Shown here one piece after another: positions 60,422-64,000 of a stretch of 64,000 nt of DNA. The notes beneath the pieces are model-generated. The model saw only the letters and a program-made list of their open reading frames with translations, was not told the origin of the DNA and did not search any database. Origin of the DNA: Albidovulum marisflavi. GTDB taxonomy: Bacteria; Pseudomonadota; Alphaproteobacteria; Rhodobacterales; Rhodobacteraceae. Both the position numbers and the translations under genes were made by a program. Position 1 is the first letter of the stretch. The number at the start of each line of letters is the position of its first letter. The DNA lies in contig NZ_JAOWKY010000001.1 of NCBI RefSeq assembly GCF_025751435.1, positions 721,001 through 785,000 on the forward strand. The letters are read 5' to 3'.

Positions 60422-61609
60422 ATGCGCCTTCCGATCCTGACCGCCCTTCTTCTGGCGGCCGCCCTTCCGCTTGGGGCCGAACCTTGGGACGACACCGTTG
60501 CCGCGGCGCGCGGGCAAACGGTCTACTGGAACGCCTGGGGCGGGGACGAACGGACCAACGATTTCATCGCCTGGGCTTCGGATCAGGTCGAGGCGCAGTA
60601 CGGCGTGACGATCCAGCAGGTCAAGCTGACCGACACGGCCGAGGCCGTGGCCCGCGTCATCGCGGAAAAGGCAGCAGGCCAGGACGAGGCTGGAACCGTC
60701 GACATGATCTGGATCAACGGCGGCAACTTCCTGTCGATGAAGGAACAAGGGCTGCTTCACGGCCCCTTCGTGACGGATCTGCCCAACTCCAGATACCTGG
60801 ACCTGTCGCCAGGCTCCGCCGCCTCGGTCGATTTCACGGTTCCGGTCGAGGGCTACGAATCTCCCTGGCGGCTGGCGAAGTTCGTCCTGATCCACGACAG
60901 CGCGCGCGTGGATCAGCCGCCGATGTCGATGGCCGAACTCCTGAACTGGTCCAAGGCCAATCCCGGACGGTTCACGCACCCGGCTGTGTCGAACTTCATG
61001 GGCTCGACCTTTCTCAAACAGGCGCTGATCGAACTGACGCCGGATGTCGCGGCCCTGCAAGAACCCGCGACGGACGCGAATTTCGACGCGGTCACAGCGC
61101 CGCTTTGGGCCTGGTACGATGAATTGCGGCCGACGTTGTGGCGCGGCGGCGAAACCTTTCCCGAGAATGCATCGGTGCAAGAGCAGATGCTGAACGACGG
61201 TGTCGTCGACATCTCGATGGCGTTCGACCCCGCTTCGGCGGCGGCGGCCATCGAAAAGGGGCTGCTGCCGGAAACCGCGCGCGCCTACGGTCTTCGGGGC
61301 GGAACCATCGGCAACATCAGTTTCGTCGCGATCCCCTACAACGCGGCGCACAAGGAAGGCGCCATGGTGGTCGCGAATTTCCTGCTTGAGCCCGCGACGC
61401 AGGCCCATGCGCAGGACATCGGCGTTCTCGGCAGCTTTTCGGTGCTGGACCCGGCAAGGCTGGGCGAGGCCGAGCGGGCTGCCTTCTATGCCCTGCCGAC
61501 CTCGCCGGCCCTGCCGACGCTGGAAGAGCTTGGTCCCACGCTGATCGAGCCGCATCCAAGCTGGATGACGATGATCGCGGACGCCTGGGCCAAGCGCTAC
61601 ACGCAATGA
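60422..61609 (+). CDS. ynjB: ABC transporter substrate-binding protein, YnjB-like
   Basis: A 395-residue periplasmic binding protein with a Sec leader (MRLPILTALLLAAALPLGAE, cleavage near residue 19). The mature part begins with WDDTVAAARGQTVYWNAWGG, and IWINGGNFLSMKEQGLLHGP is characteristic of the YnjB family. YnjB is of the thiamine/iron-type binding fold but has no proven ligand. It is followed by the fused permease (ATGA overlap) and the ATPase, giving a complete importer. Confidence 0.86.
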   Translation: MRLPILTALLLAAALPLGAEPWDDTVAAARGQTVYWNAWGGDERTNDFIAWASDQVEAQYGVTIQQVKLTDTAEAVARVIAEKAAGQDEAGTVDMIWINGGNFLSMKEQGLLHGPFVTDLPNSRYLDLSPGSAASVDFTVPVEGYESPWRLAKFVLIHDSARVDQPPMSMAELLNWSKANPGRFTHPAVSNFMGSTFLKQALIELTPDVAALQEPATDANFDAVTAPLWAWYDELRPTLWRGGETFPENASVQEQMLNDGVVDISMAFDPASAAAAIEKGLLPETARAYGLRGGTIGNISFVAIPYNAAHKEGAMVVANFLLEPATQAHAQDIGVLGSFSVLDPARLGEAERAAFYALPTSPALPTLEELGPTLIEPHPSWMTMIADAWAKRYTQ

Positions 61610-63315
61610 CGAGGGCCGGGGGGCGTTGGCTCAGGGGCCTTGTCCTGGCGGTGGTGATGCTGGGGCTGGTCCTTCCCATCGCCGCAGGACTTTGGGAAAC
61701 CCTGGCCGCCGCCTTCGGCCATCTGCCCGCGATCGGAGAAACGGGGGCATCGCTTGATCCCTGGCGCCGGCTTCTGGATCTTCCGGGTGTGGTGACAAGC
61801 GTGAAGCTGACGCTCTGGACCGGTCTCGCATCCACGGCGATCGCGCTCTTGCTTGCCTTGGGGGCGGCGGGCTGGGCGCATCGGCGCTTTGGGCCCCGCG
61901 CCTTGGGCCGCGTGCTGACCCCGTTCCTGGCGGTGCCCCATGCTGCCCTTGCCATTGGCCTTGCCTTCGTCATCATGCCGTCGGGCTGGATTGCGCGCGC
62001 GATCAGCCCCTGGGCGACGGGCTGGGATCTTCCCCCCGATCTGGCGATCGTCAACGATCCGGCCGGGCTGGCGCTGATCCTGGGGTTGGTCATCAAGGAG
62101 CTTCCGTTCTTTCTGCTGGTGACACTGGCCGCGCTTGCGCAGATCCCCGTGGGGTCGCAGATGCGGGCGGGCAGGGCGATCGGCTATCCCCCGGCGCAGG
62201 TCTGGGCTTTCGTGATCGTGCCACAGGTCTATGCCCAGATCCGCCTGCCGGTCTACGTTGTCCTGTCCTTTGCCCTCTCGGTGGTGGACATGGCGATCAT
62301 TCTGGGGCCGTCGAACCCGCCCGTGCTGGCCGTGGCGATGACGCGCTGGTTTCTTGCGCCCGACAGCGGCCTGATCCTTCCAGCCTCGGCGGCGGCGATG
62401 ACGCAGGCGCTGATCGTGGTCGGCGCCATCGCGCTTTGGCGCGGCGCCGAGGCGCTGATCGCCGTGGCGGGGCGCGCGATCCTGCGCCAAGGCCGCCGCC
62501 GTCACGCGTGGGCGGGCGCGGCCCGGGCAAGCGCGGGAATCGCGGCGACGCTGTTCGTGCTGGGCTTGTTGTCCCTTGCGGCGCTTACGGTGTGGTCCAT
62601 CGCCTGGCGCTGGAGCTTTCCCGACATGTGGCCAGAAACGCTGTCGCTGCACAGCTGGGCGCGGCCCGGCGCGGGCTGGGGGCTGGCCGTCCTGAACACC
62701 GCCGTCATCGGATTTGCGACGACCGCGCTTGCGCTCGTGCTTGCGGTGGCATGGCTCGAGGGCGAGGATCGCGGCGGTCTTGCCCGCGCACGCTGGGCCG
62801 AGGCACTGGTCTACCTTCCCCTGATCGTGCCGCAGGTCGCTTTCCTGTTCGGGCTGCAGGTGGTCTTTCTTCGCCTGGGTGTCAGCGGCGGGATCGGTGC
62901 GGTGATCTGGGCCCAGGCGCTTTTCGTCTTTCCCTATGTCATGATCGCGCTCTCGGATCCCTGGCGCGCGCTTGATCGGAGGCTGTTGCGCGCGGCGGCG
63001 GCGCTTGGCGCGGGGCCGGCGCGCAGGCTTTTCGCGGTCAAGCTGCCAATCCTTCTGCGCCCGCTCCTGACCGCCGCCGCCATCGGCTTTGCCGTTTCGG
63101 TGGCTCAGTACCTGCCAACGCTGTTCATGGGCGCGGGCAGGGTGCCGACGCTCACCACCGAAGCCGTGACGCTTTCGTCGGGCTCCGATCGCCGCGTCAC
63201 GGGCACCTATGCGACGCTCCAGTCGGCCCTGCCGTTCCTGGCCTACGCCGCAGCCTTCTTCATTCCCGCCTGGGTGTTCCGCCATCGCCGCGCACTGTCT
63301 GGAGAGCCGGGATGA
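61606..63315 (+). CDS. ynjC: ABC transporter permease, YnjC-like (two fused permease domains)
   Basis: A 569-residue inner-membrane protein with two binding-protein-dependent permease domains in one chain, about 1-290 and 300-569, roughly twelve helices in all, as in ThiP and YnjC. Coupling loops are recognisable (RAGRAIGYPPAQVWAFVIVP and LRAAAALGAGPARRLFAVKL). It overlaps the genes on both sides as ATGA. Confidence 0.87.
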   Translation: MTRAGGRWLRGLVLAVVMLGLVLPIAAGLWETLAAAFGHLPAIGETGASLDPWRRLLDLPGVVTSVKLTLWTGLASTAIALLLALGAAGWAHRRFGPRALGRVLTPFLAVPHAALAIGLAFVIMPSGWIARAISPWATGWDLPPDLAIVNDPAGLALILGLVIKELPFFLLVTLAALAQIPVGSQMRAGRAIGYPPAQVWAFVIVPQVYAQIRLPVYVVLSFALSVVDMAIILGPSNPPVLAVAMTRWFLAPDSGLILPASAAAMTQALIVVGAIALWRGAEALIAVAGRAILRQGRRRHAWAGAARASAGIAATLFVLGLLSLAALTVWSIAWRWSFPDMWPETLSLHSWARPGAGWGLAVLNTAVIGFATTALALVLAVAWLEGEDRGGLARARWAEALVYLPLIVPQVAFLFGLQVVFLRLGVSGGIGAVIWAQALFVFPYVMIALSDPWRALDRRLLRAAAALGAGPARRLFAVKLPILLRPLLTAAAIGFAVSVAQYLPTLFMGAGRVPTLTTEAVTLSSGSDRRVTGTYATLQSALPFLAYAAAFFIPAWVFRHRRALSGEPG

Positions 63316-63950
63316 GCGGGCTTGAGCTCGGACAGGTAAGTATCAGGCGCGCCGGCGCGGCATCGCCGCTGTTCCCGGCGCTCTCGCTCGAGGTGCACGC
63401 GGGTGAGATCCTGACGATCATGGGGCCGTCGGGCATCGGGAAGTCGACGCTGATCGATTTCATCGGAGGCCACCTGGACGCGGGATTTGATGCCTCCGGC
63501 AAGGTCATTCTGAACGGGGTGGACGTGACGGGGCGTCCGGCAGAGGCGCGCGGGATCGGCATACTCTTTCAGGACGCGGTGCTGTTCCCGCATCTTTCGG
63601 TGGGCGACAATCTTGCCTTCGCCCTGGACCGCAGAATCGCCGGCCGGTTCGAACGCCGCAAGGCCGTCGAGGATGCGCTGGCCAGCGCGGGGCTCCGGGG
63701 TTTTTACGAACGCGACCCGGCAACGCTATCTGGCGGACAGCGCGCGCGTGCGGCGCTGATGCGCACGCTTCTTGCCGCGCCGCGCGCGCTGCTTCTGGAC
63801 GAACCCTTCGCCAAGCTCGATCCCGAGCTGCGGCAGGAGATTCGGAGCTTCGTCTTCGAACACGTCCGTATCCGGGACATTCCGGTGCTGATGGTGACGC
63901 ACGACCCCTCTGACGCAGAGGCTGCGGGCGGCCGGAGCCTGGCCCTGTAG
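63312..63950 (+). CDS. ynjD: ABC transporter ATP-binding protein, YnjD-like
   Basis: A 212-residue ATPase: Walker A GPSGIGKST, Q-loop LFQDAVLFPHLSV, signature LSGGQRARAALMRTLL and Walker B ALLLDEPFAKLD. The protein is short, without the C-terminal regulatory domain of PotA-type ATPases, as in YnjD. It ends the operon; a hairpin follows at 63958. Confidence 0.87.
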   Translation: MSGLELGQVSIRRAGAASPLFPALSLEVHAGEILTIMGPSGIGKSTLIDFIGGHLDAGFDASGKVILNGVDVTGRPAEARGIGILFQDAVLFPHLSVGDNLAFALDRRIAGRFERRKAVEDALASAGLRGFYERDPATLSGGQRARAALMRTLLAAPRALLLDEPFAKLDPELRQEIRSFVFEHVRIRDIPVLMVTHDPSDAEAAGGRSLAL

Positions 63951-63957
63951 GCCCCTG

Positions 63958-63993
63958 GCGAATCCTGACGGCGGATTCGCGGGCTGCGAATCC
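63958..63993. terminator. alternative hairpins after the ynjBCD-type operon
   Basis: GCGAATCC occurs at 63958-63965 and 63986-63993, with its complement GGATTCGC between them (63973-63980). Either outer copy can pair with the middle one, giving two mutually exclusive 8-bp stems 8 bases after the last stop codon. It is probably the operon end. Confidence 0.45.
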
Positions 63994-64000
63994 CAGGCAA

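Overview
The window looks like chromosomal DNA from a high-G+C alphaproteobacterium, most likely a Rhodobacterales (roseobacter-type) heterotroph. The basis is the strongly G/C-ending codon use, dense operons joined by ATGA or TGATG overlaps, several dimethylglycine-dehydrogenase-like proteins, a trimethylamine-methyltransferase-like protein without pyrrolysine, and polyamine/betaine-type ABC transport. No rRNA, complete tRNA, CRISPR array, phage structural gene or transposase was recognised. This assignment comes from gene content, not from a marker gene.

Layout. 0-2 kb: a PanE-family reductase, a small XRE-regulator/unknown-protein pair, and a 50-nt 3' half of a tRNA-Met(CAT) gene that looks like an old integration (att) site. 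2-6.2 kb: an eptA-dgkA operon divergent from an OmpR/EnvZ-type two-component system, which fits lipid A phosphoethanolamine modification with recycling of the diacylglycerol by-product. 6.3-9.3 kb: an RhlE-type RNA helicase, and an isochorismatase-family hydrolase coupled to a LysR regulator. 9.4-27.5 kb: a methylated-amine catabolic region with three FAD/GcvT-fusion oxidoreductases, an MttB-family methyltransferase, a beta-hydroxyacid dehydrogenase, a GMC (choline-dehydrogenase-like) oxidoreductase, an orphan HyuA-like protein, a sulfatase, a DeoR regulator, a HisN-like phosphatase and a class V aminotransferase. 27.6-30.5 kb: threonine-to-glycine catabolism (tdh, kbl) with an XRE-cupin regulator.

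30.5-41.4 kb: a LysR gene and enzymes that together can be read as a lysine-to-crotonyl-CoA route: a saccharopine-dehydrogenase/lysine-6-dehydrogenase-like protein, an ALDH7-type aldehyde dehydrogenase, an aminotransferase, a fused alpha-beta 2-oxoacid dehydrogenase E1 and glutaryl-CoA dehydrogenase, plus a malonyltransferase-like protein of unknown role. A nitrilase with about 50% G+C sits inside this group as an apparent later insertion. 41.5-43.3 kb: a proline-racemase-family protein with an unusual Ser/Thr active-site pair and a BetI/TetR-type regulator.

43.5-57.4 kb: a tightly packed 12-gene operon that I consider the most interesting uncharacterised system here. It has a class III aminotransferase, two CrtI-fold FAD oxidoreductases, a stand-alone GcvT-family protein, two Rieske oxygenases, a complete PotABCD-type transporter, a DMSP-lyase-like cupin and a PMT-like methyltransferase. 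It is probably a catabolic pathway for an imported N-methylated or betaine-like compound, but the substrate cannot be read from sequence. 57.6-63.95 kb: a five-gene operon with a TVP38/TMEM64-oxidoreductase fusion, a CDP-alcohol phosphatidyltransferase and an ABC transporter. It parallels the uncharacterised ydjXYZ-ynjABCDEF genes of E. coli.
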